Source: Bacillota bacterium (lineage in GTDB: Bacteria; Bacillota; Clostridia; Lachnospirales; Lachnospiraceae). From it: a stretch of 64,000 nt of DNA. Below the pieces are notes generated by a model. That model ran no database searches and was not told the origin of the DNA. It saw only the letters and a program-made list of their open reading frames with translations. The stretch lies in NCBI GenBank assembly GCA_023398375.1, contig JAEWSH010000032.1, positions 62,001 through 126,000 of the forward strand. The letters run 5' to 3'. This document shows positions 44,589-54,010 of the stretch, in pieces. Positions within the stretch are counted from its first letter, which is position 1. The number at the start of each line of letters is the position of its first letter. The position numbers and the translations under genes were made by a program.

Positions 44589-46361
44589 TTATTTTAGATA
44601 AATATGCGTTTTTCTAAGTTCTTCCAACGCTTTTTTGCCTTCAATCACTTTACTCAGCGCTTTTACATCTGCTCCCAGATTTGCGCTGAAATATTCGTAA
44701 CTATTCGTTTTCACACTAACAACGATATCATGGAAGGCTTTTTCCCTGTCCTGTTTCGTCTCCAACTGCTCTAATTTGGTATTAAAAAGAGACGCGACCT
44801 CCCTCTGTTCCTCTTCATCCGTAAACAAACTAATAATCGCTGCTGGATTCATTTTCTCTTGTTTTAAACCTTCAAATAACTTTGCTGCTACTTTTTTATA
44901 TAATTCCGTTGTAAAATCTTCTGGAGAAATATATTTTTGTATCAGATGATATAATTCCGGTTCTTCTACGAGCCATGTCAATAACAGCCTTTGCGTTCTT
45001 TTTGCAGCATCCTGGGGTGTCGTTTTACTCTGTATACCAGACTTCGGCCGGACTGCTCCCGAAACCAGACCAGTCTTAGCTGCATATCCTACTACTAATT
45101 TTCTAAGATTTTCAGTGCCGATATGATACTTATCAGCGATTGCCTCAATATAATTATCTCTTTCCATTTCTTCTTGAAAATTACATAATTTTTTGGCGAT
45201 CTCTTTATAAAACTTTGTCTTGCTCTCCGGATCCTTCAGATTGTAATCGCGTTCCAACATACGAATTTCAAAAAAGAAGCTGTTTTCCGCTTGTTCAATC
45301 CGTTTCAGGAAGGCTTCCTGCCCCATATTTTTTATAAATTCATCCGGGTCCTTATAGGGCTGCATATTAATGACCTTGCCTGTCAGTCCCGCTTCTTTTA
45401 ATATCGGCATTGCCCGTAGTGCCGCTTTCACTCCTGCTTCGTCACTGTCATACGTCAGCAATACTTCTTCTGTATACCGCCGCAATAGATTGGCTTGTCC
45501 GGAAGTAAATGCCGTTCCAAGCGACGCCACTGCCTGTACGAATCCAGCCTGATGCATCGCAATCACATCCATATATCCCTCGCACAAAATAATATGATTC
45601 TTTCTTGAGGTTCTGGCAAAATTCAGACCGTATAGATTACGGCTCTTATCAAAGATGGGAGTCTCGGGAGAATTCAGATATTTTGGTTTTCCTTCGCCCA
45701 TGACACGGCCACCGAATCCGATTACCCGATGATTAATATCCTGAATCGGGAACATCACGCGATTCCAGAATTTATCATACATACCATGTTGTTCATCCAC
45801 GTTGGCCAATCCCGCTTCTCTGATGATATCTTCTGCATATCCCTTCTTCTTAAGATATTGAATCAGATCATCACTGTATTTTAAAGAAAATCCAAGACCA
45901 AACTGTTTCATTGTCTCTTCTGACAATTTCCGCTCTTGCAAATACCGGTGTCCGACAGCTCCCTGTTCCGTTCTTAACTGATAGAAATAGTACTTGGCCG
46001 CTTCTTTATTTATTTCCAGAAGCCTTGCTCTGCGGCTTTCCTTTTTTTGGGCCTCTTCCGAATATTCTAATTCAGGTAATGTAATGCCCGCACGGTCCGC
46101 AAGATGCTTTATTGCTTCTGCAAATGTAAAATTCTCATACTCCATAATAAAAGTAAATACATTTCCGCCCGCTCCGCACCCGAAACAATAGTACATCTGT
46201 TTATTCGGACTTACAGAAAAAGAAGGTGACTTTTCATTATGAAATGGACAGAGCCCAAAATAATTACTTCCCTTTTTCTGCAAGCGAACATATCCAGAAA
46301 CAATATCTACTATATCATTTTTTTGCCGTATTTCCTCAACTAATTCTTCTGGGTAATACAT
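44589..46361 (-). CDS. dnaG: DNA primase
   Basis: 590 aa. It makes the RNA primers for replication. N-terminal CHC2 zinc finger CPFHNEKSPSFSVSPNK...CFGC near residues 38-63, the RNA polymerase core, TOPRIM motifs EGYMDVIAMHQAG near residue 260 and LLTYDSDEAG near 305 (metal-binding acidic residues), and a C-terminal DnaB-binding helical domain. GGTG-type ribosome site before ATG. Upstream of rpoD by 68 nt. Confidence 0.97.
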   Translation of the reverse strand: MYYPEELVEEIRQKNDIVDIVSGYVRLQKKGSNYFGLCPFHNEKSPSFSVSPNKQMYYCFGCGAGGNVFTFIMEYENFTFAEAIKHLADRAGITLPELEYSEEAQKKESRRARLLEINKEAAKYYFYQLRTEQGAVGHRYLQERKLSEETMKQFGLGFSLKYSDDLIQYLKKKGYAEDIIREAGLANVDEQHGMYDKFWNRVMFPIQDINHRVIGFGGRVMGEGKPKYLNSPETPIFDKSRNLYGLNFARTSRKNHIILCEGYMDVIAMHQAGFVQAVASLGTAFTSGQANLLRRYTEEVLLTYDSDEAGVKAALRAMPILKEAGLTGKVINMQPYKDPDEFIKNMGQEAFLKRIEQAENSFFFEIRMLERDYNLKDPESKTKFYKEIAKKLCNFQEEMERDNYIEAIADKYHIGTENLRKLVVGYAAKTGLVSGAVRPKSGIQSKTTPQDAAKRTQRLLLTWLVEEPELYHLIQKYISPEDFTTELYKKVAAKLFEGLKQEKMNPAAIISLFTDEEEQREVASLFNTKLEQLETKQDREKAFHDIVVSVKTNSYEYFSANLGADVKALSKVIEGKKALEELRKTHIYLK

Positions 46362-46384
46362 GTCCTAACACCTTTCACGCCAAA

Positions 46385-47392
46385 TTATCTGTCCCATGAT
46401 TTTGGAATATATATTTCTTCATATGTTGCAATCGCAAACCTGTCCGTCATAGACGCCAAATAGTCACAGACAACCCTTTCTCTTGTTTCATTCCGTTTCT
46501 CCATAAGAGAGATCAGATCTTTCGGTAATTTTTCAATATGTACCATATAATGATCATACAAGGTCTCCATCAGTATCTCTGCTTTGCCTTCCTCACTCTT
46601 GGCCTCCTGATTGGTATATACTCTTTCAAACATAAACGTTCTCAGATCCCTCATTGCCTTTGCTACTTCCTCAGACATGCAAATATCATTTTTATCGGTG
46701 CTGTTAGTAACAATATCGTGGATAAAATGATCCAGCCTCTCACCTGTTGTATACCCGATTACATCGCCTATTTCTTTCGGAATATCTCCTTCCTGCAAAA
46801 TATCCGCGCGGATAGCATCGTCCATGTCATGATGAATATATGCAATCTTATCAGATAAACGCACAATCTTGCCTTCCAGTGTGCAAGGCATACCTTCTGT
46901 CTGATGATTTAAAATACCATCCCTTACTTCATATGTCAGATTTAGACCCTGCAGCCCTTTTTCAAGTACTTCCACCGTTCTTACACTCTGTTCACTATGT
47001 TTGAAGCCATTCGGGCATTTACGGTCCAATGCCCGTTCACCTGCATGACCAAACGGCGTGTGCCCAAGATCATGTCCTAATGCAATCGCCTCTACAAGAT
47101 CCTCATTCATTCTAAGTGCTTTTGCAATTGTTCTTGCATTCTGAGACACTTCCAATGTATGTGTTAATCTGGTTCGATAATGATCACCTTCCGGAATTAA
47201 AAATACCTGTGTTTTGTCTTTTAGCCTGCGAAAAGATTTACTATGTAGGATTCTATCTCTATCCCTCTGAAAAACCGGCCGTATATCGCATTGCTCTTCT
47301 TGCTTTTCCCGTCCTTTTGAATGCATGCTTAAAGAAGCATATGGACTTAAGTACTCCCGTTCCCGCTTTTCCAAATCTTCACGAATCGACAT
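46385..47392 (-). CDS. dgt: Deoxyguanosinetriphosphate triphosphohydrolase-like protein
   Basis: 335 aa, HD-superfamily dNTPase. It shows the HxRLTHTLEV metal motif (YRTRLTHTLEVSQNARTIA), the HD pair ALGHDLGHTPFGHAGER near residue 108, and DKIAYIHHDMDDA. Such enzymes cleave dGTP or other dNTPs to nucleoside and triphosphate. Length matches the shorter class 2 family of Firmicutes. It lies directly upstream of dnaG, a conserved pairing. Confidence 0.95.
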   Translation of the reverse strand: MSIREDLEKREREYLSPYASLSMHSKGREKQEEQCDIRPVFQRDRDRILHSKSFRRLKDKTQVFLIPEGDHYRTRLTHTLEVSQNARTIAKALRMNEDLVEAIALGHDLGHTPFGHAGERALDRKCPNGFKHSEQSVRTVEVLEKGLQGLNLTYEVRDGILNHQTEGMPCTLEGKIVRLSDKIAYIHHDMDDAIRADILQEGDIPKEIGDVIGYTTGERLDHFIHDIVTNSTDKNDICMSEEVAKAMRDLRTFMFERVYTNQEAKSEEGKAEILMETLYDHYMVHIEKLPKDLISLMEKRNETRERVVCDYLASMTDRFAIATYEEIYIPKSWDR

Positions 47393-47540
47393 GATAAGAC
47401 TCCCTTCTGCAACATTCTTTCCAGTAGTTCTTTTATCTTCTCACAAACACTCCTAATTTACATATTCTGTGTCCCCTCATGATTTCCTTTATTTTATTCC
47501 TATTTTATTAAAATATTTACCACAATCAACACCATAGATC

Positions 47541-48437
47541 CTATCTGCAGATTTCAAAAATAAACTCTGCATTCTGATCCATTGCATCGTATGCAGTCTT
47601 AAAAGGTGACATCTGAAAAACATGCCACATACCCTTATATATCTTTAATTCTACCGGTACATCGGCCTTTAACATACGTTTATATAGCATGGTAGCATCA
47701 TTTAATAGAATCTCATTATCTCCCACCTGAATAAAAGTTCTTGGAAATCCTTTAAAGTCACCATACAGCGGTGAAATCAAAGGACTCATAAAATCCTGAC
47801 CGGCAGCATAAGATTCCGTTGCCCTTTTGATATAATCTGCATCCAGTACCGGGTCGACTTCCGCCCTGGATTCATACGATCTTCCGGTTGCACACAAATC
47901 TGTCCACGGGGACATTAATACAACTCCTCTTGGCAGATGCCTTCCTTCTGCCTTCAATTTATGCATCAATGCTAACGCAAGATTCCCGCCGGCTGAGTCA
48001 CCTGCCAGTATGACATCTAATGCACCATATCCCAAAAGCATCAGATAATCCCATGCCTTTACCGCATCTTCCAGTGCTGCCGGATAAGGATTCTCAGGCG
48101 CGAGCCTGTAATCAAAACAAAGAACGTCCATTGATGTCGAACCAGCAAGCTTCGTTGTTAATGTCCTTGCATATAGACTGCTGCCTGTCATATAACCGCC
48201 TCCGTGACAATACAGAATCACATATTTCTTCATATGTGCACGATTTACACTGAGCCATTCAGCATACATGCCTTGTATTTCAATACTCTTGATTACTATT
48301 TCTTTTTGTTTACCCCAAAGAATACCCAGATTATTTTGCGTCTGCCTTTGGCGTTCAATATCACGTTCTTCCACAACACTGTGAACTTTTTTAATCAGAT
48401 TCATTAAATTTTGATTTCTTTTCGTGGATAATGACAT
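47541..48437 (-). CDS. Alpha/beta hydrolase (HSL-type esterase)
   Basis: 298 aa, hormone-sensitive-lipase-like esterase family. Oxyanion motif YCHGGGYMTGS near residue 77, nucleophile elbow GDSAGGNLALAL near 145, acid residue region DPVLDADY and catalytic His in GMWHVF. No signal peptide, so it acts in the cytoplasm, likely on acyl or acetyl esters. It is divergent from the acyltransferase gene at 48557 with about 120 nt between; the two may act as an esterase/acyltransferase pair. Confidence 0.9.
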   Translation of the reverse strand: MSLSTKRNQNLMNLIKKVHSVVEERDIERQRQTQNNLGILWGKQKEIVIKSIEIQGMYAEWLSVNRAHMKKYVILYCHGGGYMTGSSLYARTLTTKLAGSTSMDVLCFDYRLAPENPYPAALEDAVKAWDYLMLLGYGALDVILAGDSAGGNLALALMHKLKAEGRHLPRGVVLMSPWTDLCATGRSYESRAEVDPVLDADYIKRATESYAAGQDFMSPLISPLYGDFKGFPRTFIQVGDNEILLNDATMLYKRMLKADVPVELKIYKGMWHVFQMSPFKTAYDAMDQNAEFIFEICR

Positions 48438-48468
48438 ACTAATCTCCTATAGGAAACATTTTGTTTTC

Positions 48469-48497
48469 TTGCTATTCTTGCCACAACTGGATATAAT
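48469..48497 (+). promoter_or_regulatory. Promoter of the acyltransferase gene
   Basis: TTGCTA (48469-48474), 17 nt, TATAAT (48492-48497), about 60 nt before the ATG at 48557. Confidence 0.7.
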
Positions 48498-48556
48498 TAG
48501 TTTGTATTTATCATAACTTTTTTTTTATTAAAAATCAATTTACTTATGGAGCGCCA

Positions 48557-49873
48557 ATGACAGATAAAAGGAAACGTAAGATTAGAACTTTTGAAAAAGA
48601 CAGCTGGTATAAACTGGATCTATCAGCCATTGTCTATCCAACTTTACAGCGTAAAGATTTTTCTTCCGTATATAGGCTTTCCGTAGTTCTGAAAGAAAAC
48701 ATTCAGCCGGAAATACTGCAAAAGGCTGTGGATATCGCACTTAACCGATTCCCGACTTATAAAGTAGCCATTCGCAAGGGATTATTTTGGCGTTATCTGG
48801 AACCCAATAACAGACCCGGTCCTTTCGTGAAACCGGATATCCGTAATTCCTGCATGCCGATGCCATTTAAAGCGAACAACCGATACGTCATCCGCATTTA
48901 TTATTATGAAAAAAGAATCTCTTTTGAATCTCACCATTCTCTGGGAGACGGTTCCGGTGGTATGTGCGTCTTGCAGACGATTACCGCCACGTATCTTCGA
49001 TTACTTGGACATAAAATCAGTAACCAGTACTTTGTATTGGATGTGAATGCTGCACCAGACCCGGAAGAATTCGAAGATGCTTATTTGCGTTATGCCAACG
49101 CAAAAGTCCGTCCGCCGCGCCCCGGTGAAAAAACATACCGGGTCCGAGGTACCAAGGAACCTTTCTATACATTAAATGTCATTGATGGCATCATGTCTGT
49201 GAAGGCTGTTGGTGAAGTAGCTGCCAAATACAATGCCACCATAACAGAATATCTGAACTCTGTTCTTCTGTATTCCCTATTGCAAAAACAGGAATCCGAA
49301 TGGCATCTCAAACTACGTCCAATTAAAATTGCCATGCCGGTAAATCTCCGAAGGTTTTTCCCGTCTAAGACACTTCGGAATTTTATTACTATGATTTATC
49401 CTTCTGTAGATCCGAGGCTCGGTGACTATACATTTGATGAAATCCTTCAGCATGTGCATAACTATATGCAATATCATATCAATGAAAAATTCCTGCGTGG
49501 TGATATTACGACAAATGCTGCAACACAACAGAATCCTCTCATTCGTGTTGTTCCGCTATTTATAAAGGATTTTGTAGTCAGACAGTTCTACACCAAAATT
49601 CAGGATCGGAACTCTTCAGCAGGACTCACAAATATGGGCGCGCTGAAGGTGCCGGAAGATATGAAACCCCATATAGAAAGATTTGATATCTATATGGGAC
49701 AACCTTTCTCTTCCAGAACAAATTGTGCCATTGTCAGTTTTGAGGATATCCTTACGATTAATTTTGCCAGTTCCATCATTGAAGCCGATGTAGAACGTCT
49801 CTTTTTCCGAAAACTGGTCCAAGATGGTATTCATGTAAAAATCGAAAGCAATCGAGATATGGAGGTATTTTAA
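48557..49873 (+). CDS. Condensation/alcohol acyltransferase-like protein
   Basis: 438 aa, soluble. HHSLGDGSGG near residue 134 matches the HHxxxDG motif of CoA-dependent acyltransferases, condensation domains and wax ester synthases. The general layout (N-terminal YRLSVVLKENIQPEILQKAVD, later ITEYLNSVLLYSLL and RFFPSKTLRNFI) fits an alcohol O-acetyltransferase-like fold. Substrate unknown. GGAG precedes ATG. The gene is followed after 2 nt by the zinc-ribbon protein gene and faces a divergent esterase, an arrangement that suggests a linked ester or lipid pathway. Confidence 0.75.
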   Translation: MTDKRKRKIRTFEKDSWYKLDLSAIVYPTLQRKDFSSVYRLSVVLKENIQPEILQKAVDIALNRFPTYKVAIRKGLFWRYLEPNNRPGPFVKPDIRNSCMPMPFKANNRYVIRIYYYEKRISFESHHSLGDGSGGMCVLQTITATYLRLLGHKISNQYFVLDVNAAPDPEEFEDAYLRYANAKVRPPRPGEKTYRVRGTKEPFYTLNVIDGIMSVKAVGEVAAKYNATITEYLNSVLLYSLLQKQESEWHLKLRPIKIAMPVNLRRFFPSKTLRNFITMIYPSVDPRLGDYTFDEILQHVHNYMQYHINEKFLRGDITTNAATQQNPLIRVVPLFIKDFVVRQFYTKIQDRNSSAGLTNMGALKVPEDMKPHIERFDIYMGQPFSSRTNCAIVSFEDILTINFASSIIEADVERLFFRKLVQDGIHVKIESNRDMEVF

Positions 49874-49875
49874 TA

Positions 49876-50583
49876 ATGTCATACTGTGTAAATTGTGGTG
49901 TCGAATTAAATGAAGATCTGACCTGTTGTCCTTTATGCAATACACCTGTCATTCATCCCATGGAAATAACTGCTGTGAGCAAAAAAACATCTGCATTTCC
50001 AAAAGAAAAAGGACAGGTAGATGTTGTAAAAAGAAAAGACCTCGCTATTCTTTTAACGATTGTTCTTTCTTCTACTGCACTCACCTGTGCCCTGCTGAAT
50101 CTTTTTGTTTTTAATAATATGCTGTGGTCCGTTCCGATCATCGGTGTCTGCGTTCTTATATGGGTGCTGGCCATTCCTGCAGTAATCTATACAAAACTCA
50201 CTGTTTATTTATCTCTTTTTTTGGATGGTATTGCAGTCGCCTGCTATCTCTATGCATTGACTTTCCTTACCAGAAAAGACGATTGGTTTTTCTTTCTCGG
50301 AATGCCGATCGTACTGTTACTTACGCTATTACTGGAAGTCCTACTCTTTCTCTGCGTACATTTACCGGTATCTATCCTCACCACATCACTATATGTATTT
50401 GCAGAAATAGCTATTTTCTGTGTTGTTTTAGAATTGTTGATCAAAAATTATCTGAAATATCCTCTTGGATTGTCCTGGTCCGCCATCGTCCTTACGATCT
50501 GCAGTATTATCGTAATCGCACTGATTACCGTATTATCGCGTGCAAGATTACGCAATGAGGTAAGAAGAAGATTACATTTTTGA
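49876..50583 (+). CDS. Zinc-ribbon membrane protein (DUF6320-like)
   Basis: 235 aa. The first 25 residues are a zinc ribbon with CVNCG and CCPLC. A charged linker and about six membrane helices follow (residues 55-225). I take it to be the DUF6320 family found beside acyltransferases in Lachnospiraceae, but that label is from memory. GGAGG precedes the ATG, which is 2 nt from the acyltransferase stop, so they are co-translated. Its C-terminus overlaps the convergent DUF4125 gene by 12 nt. Confidence 0.7.
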   Translation: MSYCVNCGVELNEDLTCCPLCNTPVIHPMEITAVSKKTSAFPKEKGQVDVVKRKDLAILLTIVLSSTALTCALLNLFVFNNMLWSVPIIGVCVLIWVLAIPAVIYTKLTVYLSLFLDGIAVACYLYALTFLTRKDDWFFFLGMPIVLLLTLLLEVLLFLCVHLPVSILTTSLYVFAEIAIFCVVLELLIKNYLKYPLGLSWSAIVLTICSIIVIALITVLSRARLRNEVRRRLHF

Positions 50584-51195
50584 TTCTGCTGCCTCAAGAG
50601 ACTCGTATCCATAAAATGCGGTTTCATTGGCGATGATCTGCTGTAAAAGATTGTCGCCTTTTTTATATGCCCCTTTTGTCTCACGATATAATAATTGAAG
50701 TGTTTTCCATGAATATGTCTTTGCCTCCGCTCTCAGATAGCTTTCCATGGAAGATCCTGTCATGCTATTATCTTCCGCTGTCGTGGATGTTCTCCCACAC
50801 CCGCGTACGTTCGGAAACCTTTCCATTACTTCCTTATCCCATTCCAGATGAATGACTATAATCTGTTCAATGATCTCTTTTTCTTCCGTTGTCTTCTCTG
50901 GCAGATATTCTTTTAATTCTTCATATTCTTCCGGATATGTGGTCTTCATCATTCTTGCATACTTCTCAAAAATAAGATTTTTTCCTAATGCAACTGCCTG
51001 ATCACAGTCTTCTTTATAGCTTTGCAATAATCTCTCTGAATATACCATCCATTGACTCATGCGCATACGAAAAAATGTATCCGGATCATCCTGACAGCTC
51101 GCACGGCCATCTGTATTCTGAACATGTTGAAACATTTCCCATTCTATTTTGGCTATATCAAATATAAGTTGTTCTTTTGCTGTAATCTTTGCCAT
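50572..51195 (-). CDS. DUF4125 family protein
   Basis: About 207 aa, soluble and mostly helical. The segments ITAKEQLIFDIAKIEWEMF, DDPDTFFRMRMSQWMVYSE and LEWDKEVMERFPNVRGCGR match the DUF4125 family, whose function is unknown; MRMSQWMVYSERLLQSY suggests a helical bundle. GAGG precedes ATG 51195. It is convergent with the zinc-ribbon gene and followed by no clear terminator. DUF4125 genes are often found near acyltransferase or radical enzymes, but I cannot infer a role. Confidence 0.82.
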   Translation of the reverse strand: MAKITAKEQLIFDIAKIEWEMFQHVQNTDGRASCQDDPDTFFRMRMSQWMVYSERLLQSYKEDCDQAVALGKNLIFEKYARMMKTTYPEEYEELKEYLPEKTTEEKEIIEQIIVIHLEWDKEVMERFPNVRGCGRTSTTAEDNSMTGSSMESYLRAEAKTYSWKTLQLLYRETKGAYKKGDNLLQQIIANETAFYGYESLEAAESKM

Positions 51196-51271
51196 TTTTA
51201 CCTCTTTCCGCATGCCACTTTTGGCAAACTATTTTTTATCTGTAAGCTACTATGCTGTAATTCTCACTCTG

Positions 51272-52468
51272 TTAATCTATCTCTATCTCCAGGTAATCTC
51301 CCATAGCATGATTTACTTCAAGTACTAAAACAAGCGTCTGGTCCTCCTTAATATAAGAAAATCCTGTTGGAATCAGATTTTTATTTGAAAAATCATAATC
51401 ATAATCTTGTAATAACTTTGCATAGTCGTCAATAAAGCCATCTGTCAGATAAGCAGTCAAATCTTCTTTTTCGATTCCTTCATTCAGAATTTTATAGCCA
51501 TATCCGCCTTCCAGGCATTTTGCAATCTCCTCAATATCGGCATACTCTTTCAGTCGTTTATTCTTTCCTGTCGTAAGATCAAAATTAAATGTAGATTTGA
51601 ATTGATATGGATGAGCCGCTCCTTTGTAGTTGCAATCTCCGCGTAAGATCACGGATACCATACCGGCATTCTGTGTTGTTATCTCATATTTGACAGAATA
51701 CTCCAATACTTCTTCCTCACGATAATTAGCTGTCGCAGCCTCTCGTATATTTTCATTCCATTGTGCCATAAGCTTTTCATTTTTCATATTTATAAATTGT
51801 GGATATACAATACTCGCATTTTCTGTTGTAATTACCTCTTCAGATAATTGATAGGATAAATCATTTATTTCCTTACTATCATCATTGATCTTAAAAAATT
51901 TCAATGGTTTATCATAGATGTTGTGTCCCGTTTCAAGATTCTTTCCCGCAACTGTAAGTACTAAAGCATCTGCATCATAGATATCTAAGAAAGTATTCAC
52001 AAGACCTGCCATAACAATATACTCACCATCCGTACCCATCATACCTATATAATCCTTAAATTGCTTTGAAAGATCTAATTTGAGGATCCGCTTGCCGTTA
52101 TCATCCACATCATCAAAACTCTGCGCTTTTGTATCTATTGACACAATATTGTGACGTCCCAGCAAGCCAAGAATGGTTTCAGGAGAAACCTCACTCAAAG
52201 TCACCTCTTCCGATTTCAAACCAGCGGCTGTTCCATTTCCGTAATAAATCCGTACTTTTTGTAATCCCTCCGCCTCTGCCGCCTTTTCATCTTCCTGTGT
52301 AGTTAACGTACCCTCTTCTTGTTCTTCCTGCATGCTGTCTTCTGTCATTATTGACTTTTGCCCTTCCGTTGGCAACTCAACTGCAGCAGTATCTATACTG
52401 CCGCTGCACGCTGTCACTCCGGTAATGCACACCATCAATATTGCTGCCACCATACCCCGCTTAACCAT
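51272..52468 (-). CDS. GerMN-domain and DUF3298 lipoprotein
   Basis: 398 aa. Lipobox GVTAC near residue 21, then an acidic low-complexity linker. Residues 70-190 resemble a GerMN domain (VRIYYGNGTAAGLKSEEVTL, KRILKLDLSKQF). Residues 200-398 match DUF4163/DUF3298, the RsiV-type extracellular domain (ASIVYPQFINMKNEKLMAQWN, GAAHPYQFKSTFNFDLTTG). It lacks a cytoplasmic anti-sigma part, so it is unlikely to be a sigma regulator itself. GGAGGG precedes the ATG. Probably a wall-associated protein. Confidence 0.82.
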   Translation of the reverse strand: MVKRGMVAAILMVCITGVTACSGSIDTAAVELPTEGQKSIMTEDSMQEEQEEGTLTTQEDEKAAEAEGLQKVRIYYGNGTAAGLKSEEVTLSEVSPETILGLLGRHNIVSIDTKAQSFDDVDDNGKRILKLDLSKQFKDYIGMMGTDGEYIVMAGLVNTFLDIYDADALVLTVAGKNLETGHNIYDKPLKFFKINDDSKEINDLSYQLSEEVITTENASIVYPQFINMKNEKLMAQWNENIREAATANYREEEVLEYSVKYEITTQNAGMVSVILRGDCNYKGAAHPYQFKSTFNFDLTTGKNKRLKEYADIEEIAKCLEGGYGYKILNEGIEKEDLTAYLTDGFIDDYAKLLQDYDYDFSNKNLIPTGFSYIKEDQTLVLVLEVNHAMGDYLEIEID

Positions 52469-52489
52469 TTAGAACCCTCCATTATCATC

Positions 52490-53119
52490 TCATTTCTGGA
52501 ATCCAACAATTTGCTTTCCTGCCCATTCAAGATCAATTCTGTAAAATCGATCCTTAAGCTCTGGTATCTCATTTTGAACAATCTGTGCTATCTCCTGGTA
52601 CATTGTAAACGGCAAAGCTATGCCATTAGGACCTGCTTCACTAAATATCGTAAATTCAAAATTGCCCAGCTCATCTTGCTGGTAATAATAAATGCTCTCT
52701 AAAGAAGGAACCGATATATGAAGTCTTGCAAAAGTCATGATTTTTAATAATTCGACAGTTCTATCGTCAAGTCCACTTTCTAATACACGTACTTTCTCTG
52801 AAAATTCTTCTAATGTATTGCAAAATCTCTTTGTAAATCCCTGTGCTCTCTTTTTAAATTCTTCTTCTAGTTCTGCTTCTAATTGACTGGTTTCCTTCAG
52901 ACCATTTACAAACCAGATCAGTATCTTCTTTTTCTCATTTACATACATACATGGGTATAACAATTTCCATACATGCTTACAAGAAGTGCATGTCCACTTA
53001 AATAAAGACATGTCCTCTACCTCTGCCATTTTCTCCTCATTGATGATCTGCGGTAATAGTAAAGTTACTTCCTCTCCGCATTCTTTACATTTATATACGA
53101 TTGTCTTTTCTTTTTCCAA
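52490..53119 (-). CDS. CpXC-domain protein
   Basis: 209 aa, soluble. The N-terminus has YKCKECGEEVTLLLPQIIN and, 25 residues later, FKWTCTSCKHVWKLLYP, two CxxC pairs that bind zinc in the CpXC family. The rest is helical with no known motif. The start is a TTG with GGGGAG 5 nt upstream. It may be co-transcribed with the GerMN lipoprotein gene, whose ATG is about 20 nt downstream. Function unknown. Confidence 0.8.
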   Translation of the reverse strand: MEKEKTIVYKCKECGEEVTLLLPQIINEEKMAEVEDMSLFKWTCTSCKHVWKLLYPCMYVNEKKKILIWFVNGLKETSQLEAELEEEFKKRAQGFTKRFCNTLEEFSEKVRVLESGLDDRTVELLKIMTFARLHISVPSLESIYYYQQDELGNFEFTIFSEAGPNGIALPFTMYQEIAQIVQNEIPELKDRFYRIDLEWAGKQIVGFQK

Positions 53120-53442
53120 TTTTACTCCCCATATATTTTGAATTCATAAATTACCAAATCCTTCTAAAACATTATACTCATTCAAGACATGCATTTCAAG
53201 TTTTAAGATCGAAGCTTTGTCCAGGATACAACTATTGTATTTATAATCAGTACACTTTTCAGATACAAAAAAGACCCCATCTTTCCGTGTTATCAGTAAG
53301 TTGAGGTCCCGTATTGATATAAGATTGGTATCCCAATTTGGTTTCTCTTATAAAATATCGCATTTTTTGCAAAACACTTTTGTATTAATTAAACTGGCCT
53401 TCTTTTCCATTTTAACAGTTCGTCTATTTCATGCGTGGCATC
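53120..53442 (-). other. 323-nt spacer with intrinsic terminator
   Basis: The spacer holds a minus-strand terminator at about 53271-53315 (GACCTCA...TGGGGTC stem, then T6). A 20-codon frame at 53348-53410 with CKKC has no ribosome site and is probably meaningless or a relic. No RNA gene or repeat is seen. Confidence 0.5.
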
Positions 53443-53976
53443 TCACTTATCCAACTCTGTCATCGTTTGCTGCATTGATATCACACGTGCATATCGGTTA
53501 TTCCAAATTCTATCTTCATAGTATTCAGACAATTGTTTCCCGCTCGTGAAATCGCTGTCAAATGTCGTAGTAGTTTCTTTTGCAATCGTTACATGATATC
53601 CATACTCAAAGGCTACTTTGCAGGAAGCATCAACACAATGCTCCGTCTGCATGCCGCATAAAATAATATTCTGAGCTCCGATCTGTGAAAGGTATTCTCG
53701 TAATCCGGTTTTTCGAAAAGCACTATTATATTTCTTCTCAAATACCACTTCGTCTGGCAACGGCGCAATGCCATTCCATATTTTCCAGCCTGCACTTTCA
53801 TGCTCTAATTCATCACCAATGCCGCCATCATGTTGAATATATATGACAGGGATACCCTTGGCTCTGCAAATTTGTAATAACTGTTTTATATTTCCCACAA
53901 CGGTAGTTTCATTATATGGATGTTGCTCAATAAGAGCTGTTTGCATATCGATGATTAATAACGCATCATGTTTCAT
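53443..53976 (-). CDS. Isochorismatase-family cysteine hydrolase
   Basis: About 177 aa, cytoplasmic. The catalytic triad of the family is visible: Asp in LLIIDMQTALIEQ (residue 9), Lys in VFEKKYNSAF near residue 80, and Cys in MQTEHCVDASC near 115. Members hydrolyse amides or vinyl ethers, for example nicotinamide, N-carbamoylsarcosine or isochorismate; the residues around the pocket do not settle which. AGGAGA precedes ATG 53976; the frame from 54018 lacks a ribosome site. Confidence 0.9.
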   Translation of the reverse strand: MKHDALLIIDMQTALIEQHPYNETTVVGNIKQLLQICRAKGIPVIYIQHDGGIGDELEHESAGWKIWNGIAPLPDEVVFEKKYNSAFRKTGLREYLSQIGAQNIILCGMQTEHCVDASCKVAFEYGYHVTIAKETTTTFDSDFTSGKQLSEYYEDRIWNNRYARVISMQQTMTELDK

Positions 53977-54010
53977 TTGTTTCTCTCCTATAAATATTTC
54001 TTTATCTATA

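Noticed and set aside
53348..53410. 20-codon frame with a CKKC motif
   Set aside because: Too short, no ribosome site; could be a relic but cannot be supported.
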